Assembly: GCA_015183035.1 (NCBI GenBank)
Contig: JACZZP010000008.1
Coordinates: 868,001 to 932,000, forward strand
Source: Meloidogyne chitwoodi
Lineage: Eukaryota > Nematoda > Chromadorea > Rhabditida > Meloidogynidae
Reading direction: 5' to 3'
Length of the DNA stretch: 64,000 nt
The notes below the pieces were generated by a model. It was not told the DNA's origin. It ran no database searches and was given only the letters and a program-made list of their open reading frames with translations. A program made the translations under genes and the position numbers. This document shows, piece by piece, positions 1 through 12,847 of this stretch (positions are counted from its first letter, which is position 1; each line of letters opens with the position of its first letter).

Positions 1-901
1 AATTTCAAATTTTTTATTTAAAGAAATGACTGTATCACAAACTCCACATTTTGCATGTAATTTATCTACCAAAGTGACAGGAACCTTAAAGTTTAATCTT
101 TGGAAAGCTATAAATAAAAATATAACCTTACGACCCATTCTCTCAACCATTTTCTTTTGTAAAGCCAATTCTAATTCTGAAACAGACATTTCTGAAGTAT
201 TTACTCTATATTGACTGACTCGTCGCAATTTACGTGTTGATCGTACATGTCGAAAATTTGACACCTTTTCTGGACTAACTTTAGTTTTAAAACCTTCGCG
301 GAAAGAACGACGATGACTGCCTTCTTGTTCGTTAATCCAGGTCTAGAAATAAAAATTAAAAACAAAAAATTATCATTTAATATTTTTAAAAGATAAAATA
401 AAAAGTGATAACCTCATAAGGTATTTCCTCAAGGTCAACAACACCATTAGCCAATACTTCAGGATGTATATTCGGTAAATGTTCATTTATCAGAATTTTA
501 TATGTGAGAACAGAACCACAAAGCCCGCAACAAACATTAGAGTTAAAATTAGGTTCTTCATCAACTGTTTGTTTATTTTTATTTGAAATATAAGGAATAG
601 GTTGAATCAATTCCTTCTGCTTAATATAATTATTAGATTGTTTTTGATAAACAATTCCGTTCTCAACATAATAATCATCTAAAAAATATTTTCATAAAAA
701 TAATATTCATTAACCTCCAATCAAGAAATCCAAGTTTGACTCCTAAATAAAAAAAAAATATACAGATCTAAAACAAAATATTTATTATACCTGATGTTGA
801 TCAGTGCCCAGTGCTTGAAGTTCTAAAACTGGTGGACCATCATCAAATGTCGAGTTAATTTCAATTTCAGGCGGTACAGAATAAAAAGGTTTTATATCCA
901 T
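1..901 (-). CDS. Unidentified protein with two CxxC zinc-like sites (3' end outside window)
   Basis: The start ATG is at 901 and the reading runs leftwards through at least four exons to the window edge, so the C terminus is missing. The N terminus reads MDIKPFYSVPPEIEINS. A middle exon (about 412-650) contains CGLCGSVLTYKILINEH followed by LPNIH, a C-x2-C-x12-H-x4-H arrangement that could bind zinc. A basic stretch rich in Arg, Ser and Lys follows, and near the window edge a second CGVCDTVISLNKK begins in the same style. The short candidate intron near 110-130 would be only about 19 bases, so I read through it. I do not recognise the family. The zinc-site idea is inference from Cys/His spacing. 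The gene is on the same strand as the T-protein gene upstream, about 435 bp away. Confidence 0.6.
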
Positions 902-1336
902 TTTCTCTTTGAAACTTAATTTTTAAAGATTAAGATTTTAAAACGAAGTCATAAAAGAAGCGTCTCGATAAAAATCTAAATTTTTCATAAGTTTGGCCTC
1001 ATTTTTATTATGACGAAAACTAAACGTGTCATTTCTCACACTAAAAAATGTATTTTTTCCTTTATTTTTATAAAACGAAGAAAAGAGTATATGTATACAT
1101 ATTGTACAATTACTTATATTAAACTCCAGAAATCTTATAATTGACATATAAATATTAATGAAATATAACATTTATTTGTTAGTAATATAATTTAAAATAC
1201 GTAAGTGAATAACCTTTATGGCACAAAATACTATAAAAAATAATATAAGGAATGATGATATATAAATCTAAAAAATATGTAAATTATTAATAGTAATATA
1301 AAAATTAAATCACAAAAATTAAAAAGCAATTAAAAT
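902..1336. other. Intergenic, no gene seen
   Basis: AT-rich spacer between the unidentified zinc-site gene and the T-protein gene. I see no coding, RNA or repeat structure that I can support. It should hold the 3' UTR of the T-protein gene and the promoter of the leftmost gene. Confidence 0.5.
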
Positions 1337-2997
1337 TCATCGTTCGAGAAAATATTTAGTTTTCACAAAAGGCAACTTCACGACCTCAACTTGTATAAGT
1401 TCGTCAGATTTTTTTGCTGATTCTCCTCTACTTTTAATTGAAAGAACAGTGCCAGATTTTGCTAAATCTTTTCTCAAAAAAGCCAAAGCAATATTCTTTC
1501 CAATGCATGGAGAAGGGCAACCAGAAGTAACTTCACCTACTTTTTCATTAGTTGAAGGATCAAAAACCGGCATACCTGCTGTAGAATTTTTTGAAAAAAA
1601 ATAATTTTGATTAAAAATATTCTAATACCTCTTGGCACTCTCCCGCCTTCGGCTACAAATCCAACTCTTTTCTTTGTAAAATTCTTTTTATTTAGCTGAT
1701 CTATAATATTATCAGATCCAGGAAAAGCTAAAGTGCTTCGTCTTCGTTTTGCTAAATTTGAGTAATATAACAATAAATTTAAAAAATAAATCGTACCAAT
1801 AACAAAGGAAATTCCAGCTTCAATAGGTGTTATTTCTTCATTTAATTCATTTCCATAAAGACAAAGTCCTGCTTCAATTCTTAAAATATCTCTAGCAGCA
1901 ATCCCAATCATTTTTGGTTTGGCTGTTTTTGAATTTAACAAGCGTTCTACTAGCAATTCTGCATAATCTTGATGAACTGATATCTGTTAAATTTGAAAAA
2001 ATTGATTTTAACTTTTTGCTTACTTCAACGCCATCTTCCCCTGTATAACCACATCTTGTCACTCTGCAATCATCAATTCCACAAACCTTTCCTTTGGTCG
2101 AATGCATGAAAAAAAGCTTTTCAAGTTGAATATCTGTCTCCGGCTGCAACAAATTGACAGTTTGAGGACCTATTTGTTTTAAAAAATTCTATAAAATATT
2201 TTAAAATACCCTGAATTGCAAGTAAAGCTTTGTCTTTTAAAATATTTATTTGAACATCCTTCGCACTCCGATGAAATTGGTCCATGCTTTCCTGTAAAAT
2301 TATTATTCTGAATATTTATTAATATCAAAAAATCAGAGAAAAATACATATTAAAAATAATTTTCTAAAATTCAATCGAAGACTCGCTAGTTTGAACTTAA
2401 AATTTATAAATACTTGAAGATGTAGAAGATCAAAGTTTCTTCTAGCAGCATTTGTAACCAAAAATAAATGATCGCTGTTCCTTACAATTATCTTAAAATT
2501 TTGATATTTCAAATAAATTTCATTTTATGTACCAAATCGTCAATTACACCGCCTCCAGAATTAGTAAAAACACTTAAAGTTCCAGTATCTAACAGCATAT
2601 TCTGAACATCAGACGGTGTCAGATCCTTAATGAACTCTTCCCTGACATAGAAATTGTAGTTATAAGAAAATTTCTATAAAAACCTGTCCTTCCCTCTCAA
2701 CTCAGTCTAAAAATGTTATATATTAATTCAATAAAAAGAAAAACCTGAAGCATGTGCGAAATGTCAAATATTCCAACGTTTGAACGCACGTGCAAAACAG
2801 AGTCCATAACGGAAAGATCATCATATTTAACAGGCATTGAATAACCAGCAAATTCAACTAGTTTAGCCCCATTGCGAATATGAAAGTCGTAGAGACATGT
2901 TTTCTTACTTAAAATAAGTTATATTTAATAATCCAAAAATTTACATTGAAGAGGACAAATTAGAGAATTTACGAACAAATTTATTTACATACTGCAT
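1337..2997 (-). CDS. gcst-1: Aminomethyltransferase, glycine cleavage system T protein
   Basis: The T protein of the mitochondrial glycine cleavage system transfers the aminomethyl-derived one-carbon unit from the H protein to tetrahydrofolate. The start at 2997 gives a basic, Ser-rich N terminus ([17 protein letters not shown]) that fits a mitochondrial presequence. The next exon reads [20 protein letters not shown], the usual start of the GcvT folate-binding domain. Later exons give [16 protein letters not shown], then [31 protein letters not shown] and the C-terminal domain [11 protein letters not shown]...EVTSGCPSP. The gene has about nine exons with short introns, and no break in the conserved motifs was seen. 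It lies 170 bp downstream of lin-52 on the same strand, so co-transcription is possible but unproven. Confidence 0.93.
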
Positions 2998-3166
2998 TGG
3001 CTAAAAAATTTAATTAAACAAAATTTTTGGTCAATAAAAATCAATAACAAATTAAAAACTACGATAAAAACATCATTAAGACTATTTAGAGTTTAATCAA
3101 TGAAATAGTAAAATACAATCAGATTTAATAGATAAAAATGGAAAAAAGGCATGTTAAAACATTTAT

Positions 3167-3638
3167 TTATTCTTCAAATATTTTTAATAATTTCGCCCTT
3201 GTGAATTGTAAAGCTAAAAAACGATATTTTTATTTTGTTTTTCTAAATATTAAACTAACATTCCTCATTTCCAAGCGATACAGCGCTTGTTTGTAGGCCT
3301 TTAATATAATCCATCAATTTATCGGCAGACAATTGACCCAATCCTATAAAATATAATTAGAGACAAATTTTATCCAATTCTTACCATTAACCACCTTAAC
3401 ATCTTCAGGATCTAATTCAGTTCGAAATTTAGAACTTTGTCGATCAATCTAAATATTATTTTTTAATTAAAAAATAGGTAAAACAACAAACCAAATATTT
3501 TCTGTGAAATTCAAGAACTGAAGGTACTCGCTCATTAAATAATTCTGAAGAACGCTCTTCGATATTCTCATTACACAAAAGGTTATTGTTTGCCTCCTTG
3601 ATTGAAGTGGAAGATTCTGCTCCCTCTCGAGAATTCAT
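3167..3638 (-). CDS. lin-52: LIN-52, DREAM/MuvB complex subunit
   Basis: A small protein of about 113 residues in four exons, close to the 116 residues of human LIN52. It matches that family along its length: SELFNERVPSVLEF corresponds to the conserved region near the phosphorylation-dependent pocket-protein contact, and the C-terminal half reads LGQLSADKLMDYIKGLQ...SLGNEES followed by FTRAKLLKIFEE. In other animals LIN52 bridges the MuvB core to Rb-like pocket proteins to repress cell-cycle and developmental genes. The last intron (GTTAG to TTTTTTAG, about 3215-3255) must be removed to keep the frame; without it translation stops right after GNEEC. The assignment rests on motif order and size. 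Confidence 0.85.
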
Positions 3639-3816
3639 GCTCGAGAAATTTTAAAAATCTATTTTTAAAAAGGTCATTTTATAGTTTACGGAATGTTCAA
3701 ATTAGGCTGAGCTTTATCAAAACAACATAGCAATTTTTCGGGAAATAATAACAACTCTAGCACACAGCAGCTTAAAATGCACTAGGGCAGTCACTAGTGA
3801 TCGAGTGTCGTACTTT

Positions 3817-3875
3817 TGGTGTAGTTGGGAAACGCTCCGACTAGAAGAAGAAAAGGGCAAGGTTCGAGTCCCTTT
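3817..3875 (+). tRNA. tRNA-like relic (A box and B box, no good cloverleaf)
   Basis: TGGTGTAGTTGG resembles a tRNA A box and GGTTCGAGTCC is a perfect-looking B box. Their spacing (T8 to G53 about 45 bases) is that of a real tRNA, and a D stem GTGT/ACGC can form. The anticodon stem does not pair, the expected T33 is A, and no matching acceptor stem is visible. I read it as a tRNA pseudogene or a tRNA-derived repeat, not a working tRNA. Confidence 0.25.
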
Positions 3876-3959
3876 AGTGGAAATTATTTAAAATAAAGTG
3901 TAAAAATATATATTTTCGTTTTCCTATTAATATTTTTACAAACAAAAAATAAAATAATT

Positions 3960-5992
3960 TTATTCCTCGTTTTCTTCATAATTTTCTAATGGATCCATTC
4001 CGATATCGTGGAGGAAATTGGCGATTGTATGATATTTAATAATCCTTTCTGCTTCTGCTTCAGGAGTACCAGCGTTACGGAAACGAAGATTTAACAAATT
4101 GAATCTATGGTGGAGATGCTCTATTCCCTGTTCACTAACTGCCGAAACCCACCCTGAAAAATGTTTATAAATCGTACCCTATTCTTTGTACCTCTCCTCT
4201 CTCCAAAGTCACAAAAATGAGCAGATAAAATGTGTAATTTTGGGGTAATGTTCTGACTTGAATCTAAGGACCCCAATACAAACCACATTTGGTAAAGACG
4301 ATGGCACTTTTGTCTTAGACGCTCCAGTTCCTCAGAGGTGATTGAATTTGCTTTACCTAATGACGCAATATCCTTTAATAACCACATACACTGAGAAAGT
4401 GTATCGGCTAAGTTTTGGTCAGGAATAAGTTGAGAAATATAGTCTGGATTTGGATGTGTGAGCAATTTATGGATTTCTTTTCCTGTATAATTTTGAGCCC
4501 TTTTGCGTCTATGTACTTTGGCAGCCTAGGGAAATCTTTCATATATACATTCTCGTAAGAAATACCTTTAACCATTGACAAAGTTCTATTTCATTTCCAC
4601 CTTGGATCACAGCTTGCTCAGCCAGATCCAAGAGTCGTTGTCCAAGTCCGTGCAAAATGTGAAACGACGGAGGTATAATATTGTCGGGCGAAATCGGCAA
4701 AAGAGGGATACTATGTACACTCATTTGACCAGGCACAAGCATTTCCAAAGAGCGAGGGTTTGAGGTGATTGGAGGTAAAGGTCGTGTCGCCTCACACCAA
4801 ACACATGGATATGACGCAGAAGCACCCTTGTGGCCAAAAAAAGGAGCAAATAAACTTATAATCCCCACAAAGGAACCATTCAACCTCCATAATTCCCATT
4901 CTTTTAAGATAAATTTCTTTTATTTGTCGAATTTGATCAAATAGGGGTCCTAGACGTTCAAGTGACTTTCTATCGTCATTACCAAAATATATTGCTACTA
5001 TTGAGACATTAGATGGACCTAAAATAAGGGGAGATTCGATAAAATAATAAAGAATACTGTTTGGATGCTCTACATCGGAAAATTGGACCCCCATTTTTGT
5101 TGTTGCTTGAAGGCCTCCTTTGTCACCTTAATTTTACTGAACCCCATAACCATAATGACAAAACTAACCTGTGATCACAATACCAATCTTACCATCCGTC
5201 CTCGGAAAAAGCCTTTTTGAATCTTCCAAATTTTGAAGCCTCCATTGAATAAATTCTTTTAAGTTGGTCGCAATTAAAATTCGATCCGGGCCAAACCAAT
5301 CAAAATGCAGATGACTAGACACTTCCTTGTTCTTATCCTCAACCTTTGTAGTACTACAAAATACATCCATTCCTTTCTTTAAAAGTTCACGTTTAATTAT
5401 TTTTCTAGCGTTCCAAGAGATTCCTGCTTTGACGCAGATAAGCAGATCTTCTTCTGGTAGCAGTTTTTTGGATATCTAAAAGGGATTTAAACGTGAGCGG
5501 CCTCGTCAGTACATACTCACGATATTAAACATAACAAAAAATGCCGTTTCGGCCTTTAAATGTAGACGGCATGAAAATAAAACCTTTTTTGGTGATGGTG
5601 CAAGCTTTTCCTTGATTTGTTTGACAAACTTTTTAGCGGGGGAATCCCCTGGCTTAAATTTATGTTTCTTAAGAATCTCGGTTGCTTCTAGGCTTGCCCT
5701 TCTGTTAAGTCCAGTTTTTGATAAACTACGAATTGGCCTGAAGCATGAACCAGAGGGGGCAATCAAACCAGATGGAATTGTGCGAGGAATTGGAGAGCTT
5801 TCTTTTTCCACTAGTTTCTCTTTTAAAATTCTACTTTGTGATTTTTCGGCTTCCAATTCTATAATAAAAAATGTCCTAACTCTATTACCCAAAACCTTGT
5901 TCCAGCTGCTCAATCTTAAATTCAAGCTCCCTAACCCTTTTAAGAAGGTCTTCAACTTTATTTTCATCATCTTCATTTTCAAAATCTTCCAT
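3960..5992 (-). pseudogene. Transposase-like nematode multigene-family protein with a frameshift
   Basis: The reading starts at 5992 with an acidic coiled-coil-like N terminus (MEDFENEDDENKVEDLL) and runs through about seven exons to a TAA at 3960. The motifs in order are a GDKGG site (the exon join at about 5120-5165 gives VITGDKGG), VEWFLCGDYKF, APFFGHKGASASYPCVWC, HILHGLGQRLLDLAE, PKLHILSAHFCDFGERR and SEQGIEHLHHRFN. This order resembles a repeated invertebrate family that I believe is derived from DDE-type transposases; the superfamily is not certain. Around 4840-4860 the phase jumps: GDYKFI is in one frame and APFFGHKG in the next, explained by one extra T. That is either a disabling mutation or an assembly error. 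No terminal inverted repeats were seen around it. Confidence 0.55.
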
Positions 5993-7049
5993 TTCAATTA
6001 AATTTGAGAAACTTGCATTCGCTAAGTTTCAAAGTTTTAAATTAATAAATAAACCTAATTAAAAAACCTCGATCTTCTCGACTAACTTTACTCGCATCTG
6101 CTGCGTTCCTTTTTAATTAAGTAGTTTGAGTGCGAAAGGCACTCAACAAGAGACACTTGGATGCTGGGTTATTTTGAGGGAAATATTAAGTGAGACTATT
6201 TCAAAGGAATACTTTTGTCAAATTTTTTTTTATTTTGTAACTTTGTAGCCTTATAATTATTATATAATTTGGTTTATTTTGGGTTTCTAAAATTTCATCT
6301 GACAGAGTTATGAATTTTTGAAAATCGGTGAAAATTTATTTATTTTTGGTCATAACTTTCTTCAAAATTGTTCAATAACTTTAATTTTGGTTTTAATCGA
6401 CTCAGCGATGAAAATAGAACAATTCCATTCATATAAATTTTTCTTAGATAATCTTTTTTTCTAATTTTGGTTCATTCGACTACGATGAAAATTTGAAGTT
6501 ATAAAACAAAGGATCCCGCAATCCATATTTTTTCTAATTTTGTAATTTTATAGCCCTATTATTGTTATGCAACTCTACAAAATTTTAAGAAAAAATAACT
6601 TCAGTTGGAGAAGTTATGGCTTTTTGAAAATCCTGATCATTTACTATGTTTTCGATCATAACTTCCTTCAACTCTTTCCAATCTCTTTTATTTTGGTTTC
6701 AGATGACTCAGCTTTATGAGTTACGTCATAATTGATCAAAATTAAGCTTATCATGCGCATTCTTACAAATTTTTGCTCTTGTTTTCATTTGAAATTAAAG
6801 CTGTATTAATTCTCTAAAAAATGTATATGAGCCTATGAAATTTTTTGAACACAATCTTTAAATAATTATCTATAAAATGGATAGTCAGATTTAAAATCGT
6901 ATAAGCCGTTTTCGAAATATTGGATTTTAAAGTAGGTATCATTTTTCTGCGTAAAATGAAAACGAGAGTAATGCTTAAAACGAGAGTTAAAATATAGAGA
7001 GAAAGAAAAACGAGATAGAATGATAAGAAAAATTCATTGCATTTTTATT
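5993..7049. other. Intergenic spacer with a diverged duplication
   Basis: AT-rich DNA upstream of the transposase-like gene. Apart from the two-copy repeat annotated separately, no gene is seen. Confidence 0.45.
6226..6715 (+). repeat. Diverged two-copy tandem duplication, period about 300 bp
   Basis: The stretch from about 6226 (TTTTGTAACTTTGTAGCC) recurs from about 6533 (TTTTGTAATTTTATAGCC) with the same order of landmarks: a GTTATGRnTTTTTGAAAATC block, then GATCATAACTTnCTTCAA, then a block ending GACTCAGC. Similarity is moderate, so it is an old duplication or a repeat-family fragment. Confidence 0.5.
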
Positions 7050-7755
7050 GGGACACGCCCGATTAGTCGCCGGCCGACTTGTCGCGACCGACTTGCCGCG
7101 ACCGACTTGTCGCGACTCATTAGTCGCCGGCCGATTAGTCGCAAGGCCGATTAGTCGCCGACCGACTCGCCGCGACTGCCTATATTTATGCAAACTTAAT
7201 TCTACCAACAAAAACATTATATATTTTTAAATAAAAACTTTTATTCAATAGGGTGGGCCACTTTGTTGAAACTAAACACTTGCTATAGTTAAAAATTTTT
7301 TAAAACTCTAAGTGTGGTAGTCAGTAGAGACCGGAAAAATCACCTTGCAGGATCCTGTTAATGGATTAGGTTTTGAAATTTTATTGGACAGGATTCAACA
7401 GGGCTAATCCTGTAAATCATAAAAATAACAGGATTTTAGCACAAGATTCTGTAAAATCTTGGTCAGGATCCAGTCCTGTTCGTAAACTAGTAGTCAGTCA
7501 CTTTTCAAAACTAAACAAGGATTTATATACATGTTGTAAAAATATAGAATGAATTACAAAGATAAAAAAATTTAAGAATATTTACATTTAGTAGTTTCTA
7601 TAATGGAATAAGAAAAAATTAAAAAAAAATTAAAAATAGGCAGTCGCGGCGAGTCGGCCGGCGACTAATCGGCCTCGCGACTAATCGGCCGGCGACTAAT
7701 GAGTCGCGACAAGTCGGTCGCGACAAGTCGGCCGGCGACTAGTCGGGCTGTACCC
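7050..7755. mobile_element. MITE with GC-rich inverted termini and a perfect 9-bp target duplication
   Basis: The left end reads GGGACACGCCCGATTAGTCG and the right end, on the other strand, reads GGGTACAGCCCGACTAGTCG. About 125 bp at each side are inverted copies built from short repeats of the type CGCGACCGACTTG and CGGCCGATTAGTCG. The element is flanked on both sides by ATTTTTATT (7041-7049 and 7756-7764), a perfect 9-bp duplication. No transposase is encoded, so it is non-autonomous. The termini are extremely GC-rich against an AT-rich middle of about 450 bp. Related shorter copies lie at 19529-19668 and 51969-52060. The 9-bp duplication favours a Mutator-like superfamily, which is inference. 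Confidence 0.85.
7326..7489. mobile_element. Possible small element nested in the 7050-7755 MITE
   Basis: GTAGTCAGT occurs at 7317-7325 and again at 7490-7498, like a 9-bp target duplication. The 164 bp between them are rich in AGGATCCTG/CAGGAT-type words on both strands. Clear terminal inverted repeats are not visible, so the call is tentative. Confidence 0.4.
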
Positions 7756-8008
7756 ATTTTTATTTTAGCTAGACAGTAAGAGTTTCACTAATGTCCAGAA
7801 AAATCCGCCGTGAGTCAGGTTGATGCATAAAAACAAAAAAAGAAACACTTTTATTGAAAAAAGTCAAATTAAATTTTTACCGTTTTATTTTTTGAGCTTA
7901 CTGGCAGATAAATAAAAGTGAAAATAATAGTCAAAAATTTTTAAAAAATAGTGATCACAATTATTATCTATCCTAATTAATGTCAATCAGGTCCAAAATA
8001 AATTAACT

Positions 8009-10193
<2,185 letters not shown>

Positions 10194-10312
10194 TTAGGTA
10201 TCGCCAGGCAGAATTAGAAATTAATTGATACGTTAAAACTAATAAAAAATTTAAACAAGAATAAATAAAAAGCAAAAAAATCATGGTTATGTAAAAGAAA
10301 AAAATTTGACAT

Positions 10313-10395
10313 CGGGATTGGGATGTTTTCCCGGTCCCGGGTCCCTTCCGGTCGTTCCTTTTTAAATTTCCCGTTTCACGGCCCCGGGTTTTTCA
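10313..10395. repeat. GC-rich low-complexity stretch
   Basis: A short run built of CCCGGTCCCGGGTCCC- and TTCCGG-like words stands out sharply from the AT-rich surroundings, just upstream of the aldehyde dehydrogenase start. Its origin is unknown. Confidence 0.4.
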
Positions 10396-10731
10396 AAATT
10401 CAGATTTCTAATTTCGGTTGGGTCAATAAGAATCAGTCGGCCAGACTCAGTTGAACTGCTCCATTTGAAAGGGTAAGGGTCCTTTCAGAGTCGCCGATTC
10501 ATAGTCGCTGTTTCAGAGTGAGCCGTTTTAGAGTGAGCTCTTTCAGAGTACGGTTTTAAGAGGACGATTCGGCTCCATGACTTTTTGTCAATGGACTTTA
10601 CGTCAACGGACCATCCGTCAATATTTGTTAATGGATTTTAAGTCAACGGACTTTTTGTCAATGACTAAATATGCATATATTTAATTGAGGAGTTTGTCTA
10701 TATGTTTTCCGAGATTTTATAGTAAACTGAT

Positions 10732-11338
10732 GGTACTATTCCGTTATCCCCACACTTTGCGGACAAAGTTTTTGCGGACAAATATATTAATTTTCCTTTT
10801 CTTCCATTTGCCTTTGGCAATCAATCAAAGTTTAAATTTTGTTTGGTGTATAATAAACATGGAAACTAAGAATAAAGTACATTCTTTATTATTTTCTATT
10901 CGATTTTAGCATTCTATTTAATTTATAATGAAAATTTGGGATTTGCCAACAACGGAAAAAGATGCCATCGAATTCTTACAAGATCGTGGTCTTCTTTACA
11001 AAACTTTTTCAATTAAAAACTTCTTTTAGGTACAACTTCGTAGACCCCGAAACAGGATCTAATACTCAAAAAGTGTAAAGGATGTGGGGCAATGCCAAAT
11101 GGCTAATAAGAACATGGGAGAAAAGCAAGTCATCATTTGGAAAGTTATTTTGCAGAATTTTTGTGGAGGAAAATGATTGGTGATGGAGATGTTTTTGAAG
11201 AAATTATGCGTGCTTGGGGAAAATATTGGCCTTTTGATTGATTTATTTTTTATAAATATATTTTCTCTTTTAAAATATAAAATAAAATTTGTCCGCAAAA
11301 ACTTTGTCCGCAAAGTGTGGGGATAACGGAATAGTACC
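10732..11338 (+). mobile_element. Merlin/IS1016-type transposon relic with 8-bp target duplication
   Basis: The termini are inverted copies beginning GGTACTATTCCGTTATCCCC and containing two GCGGACAAA words. AAACTGAT flanks both sides (10724-10731 and 11339-11346), an 8-bp duplication that fits Merlin elements. Inside, 10929-11030 encodes MKIWDLPTTEKDAIEFLQD and 11029-11241 encodes YNFVDPETGSNTQKV, then an in-frame stop, RMWGNAKW, and further on YFAEFLWRKMIGDGDVFEEI and WGKYWPFD. These match the start and the end of ISXO2/DDE_Tnp_IS1595-like transposases. The catalytic middle is deleted and the frame is broken. It is a non-autonomous internal-deletion derivative. Confidence 0.8.
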
Positions 11339-11512
11339 AAACTGATTGGGGAAGTAGAAATGGGAGCTTTTATATAAGTGTTTAAAAGTTCGATACTATA
11401 TAAACAGCGTATTTTACCATTCTCCTGTTCTACGAGCAGCGCCAACTGTCTTTGACTCAAACGTCATCGAGGAACGTCAACGGTCAGCTACACAAACGGA
11501 GGAAGCTCTATA

Positions 11513-11905
11513 GACCAAGGTTTTGCGAGCTACGCTAACGGCGGTGGTGCTTGAGACTAAGGTTTGGCGAGCTACGCTAACGGCGTTGGTTCTAGAGACT
11601 AAGGTTTGGCGAGCTACGCTAACGGCGTTGGTTCTAGAGACTAAGGTTTGGCGAGCTACGCTAACGGCGTTGGTTCTAGAGACTTAGGTCTTAGGAGCTA
11701 AGCTAAGGCGTTAGTTCAATAAACTGGTGTCTTAGGAGCTAAGCTAAGGCGTTTGTTCAATAAACTGGTGTCTTAGGAGCTAAGCTAAGGCGTTAGTTCA
11801 ATAAACTGGTGTCTTAGGAGCTAAGCTAAGGCGTTTGTTCAATAAACTGGTGTCTTAGGAGCCACGCTAAGGCGTTAGTTCTATGAGCCATGGTTCTAGG
11901 AGTAT
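11513..11905 (+). repeat. Tandem minisatellite, 41-42 bp units
   Basis: About nine head-to-tail units. The first block repeats GCGAGCTACGCTAACGGCG with a 42-bp period; the second repeats GGTGTCTTAGGAGCTAAGCT with a 41-bp period, and GTTAGTTCAAT/GTTTGTTCAAT variants alternate. The two blocks are diverged versions of one unit. Adjacent copies without unique spacers rule out a CRISPR array. Confidence 0.85.
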
Positions 11906-12847
11906 GCTAACATCTACGAGAATCGTCAACGGTCTACAAGCTACGATAACGGTGATGGTTCTTGATGGTGGTGTGTAAAGTCAGAGAAGGTAGGAGATCG
12001 ACTTCCTTTATTATTTCTTTTTATTGTTGTATATTATTTAGCGCGGTTTTCGGAGCCAGTGTCGACAGCTTGACTTAAAACTTGACTCATGCTTGATCAT
12101 GTTTTAATTTCTCTATGTATTGTTTTGTTTGTAAATGTTTTAATTATGTTATAGTCTATTCTTTGTAGTTTCTGTTGTGTTAGACTATTGTAAATTTGGG
12201 TATCTGGATGATTATTTCGTTATCTTGTTTGTTTATTTTGTTGGAAATGTTTATATTTATGTATGACTTTATTGTTTAGATTATTTTTTTTACTTTTTTT
12301 CTTTTTAAATAATTTGTTGACAAAAAGTCCGTTGACATAAAGTCCAATGACGAAAAGTAATGACGAATGGTCCATTGACGTAAATTCCGTTGACGAAAAG
12401 TCGTGCCACCGGACGTTTCAGATTAGGAACTATATTTCCTTACACTCTGAAACGGCTTCTCTGAAAGGACCTTTACCGCTTTGAAACTATATGTGGTTGA
12501 TCTTTTGAGTCCAAGCATAAATTAGTTTTTAGGTATGAATTTTTTTTAGATTTTGATGTGTGTTTCATAATTCAGAATTCTTTCAAAATTTTCATCTTTA
12601 GAAAAAAAGACAAGAGAAAAAGGATCGATAAGGTTACACTTTGGCATTATCGCTAGAAATCCCTTAAATCAAAAAATATACAAGACAAGGCTAGTCCATC
12701 AAATCCTAAAGATAGCAGGGTCTTGCCATAGAATTTTGTAAATCCTGTCATTCCACTGTCTTGTTCCTCACTGATTCTTTATGCACTTCTTTTTCTTTGT
12801 TTTCAACTTTACAATTATAAACCTTTTATTTAGAGTCAAATAATTAA

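Larger units (their letters stand above)
10464..12486. mobile_element. 2-kb composite inverted-repeat element with internal minisatellite
   Basis: The left end (about 10464) reads TTTGAAAGGGTAAGGGTCCT and the right end on the other strand reads TTTCAAAGCGGTAAAGGTCC, continuing CTTTCAGAG in both. Inside each end lie repeated words of the type GTCAACGGACTTT and GTCAATGGAC (10570-10670 direct; 12315-12405 inverted). No intact coding sequence is visible. It contains the Merlin-type relic at 10732-11338 and the 41/42-bp tandem array. I read it as a non-autonomous DNA transposon. The exact borders are uncertain and no target duplication was identified. Confidence 0.6.

Noticed and set aside
5612..6001. 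129-codon plus-strand open frame
   Set aside because: It overlaps the coding exons of the minus-strand transposase-like gene, which carry the conserved reading.
6987..7230. Arg/Thr-rich open frames on both strands over the MITE left end
   Set aside because: They come from short GC-rich repeats inside the inverted terminus and have no conserved features.
11513..11905. Repeat array that might suggest CRISPR
   Set aside because: Units are adjacent with no unique spacers, in a eukaryotic genome; it is a minisatellite.
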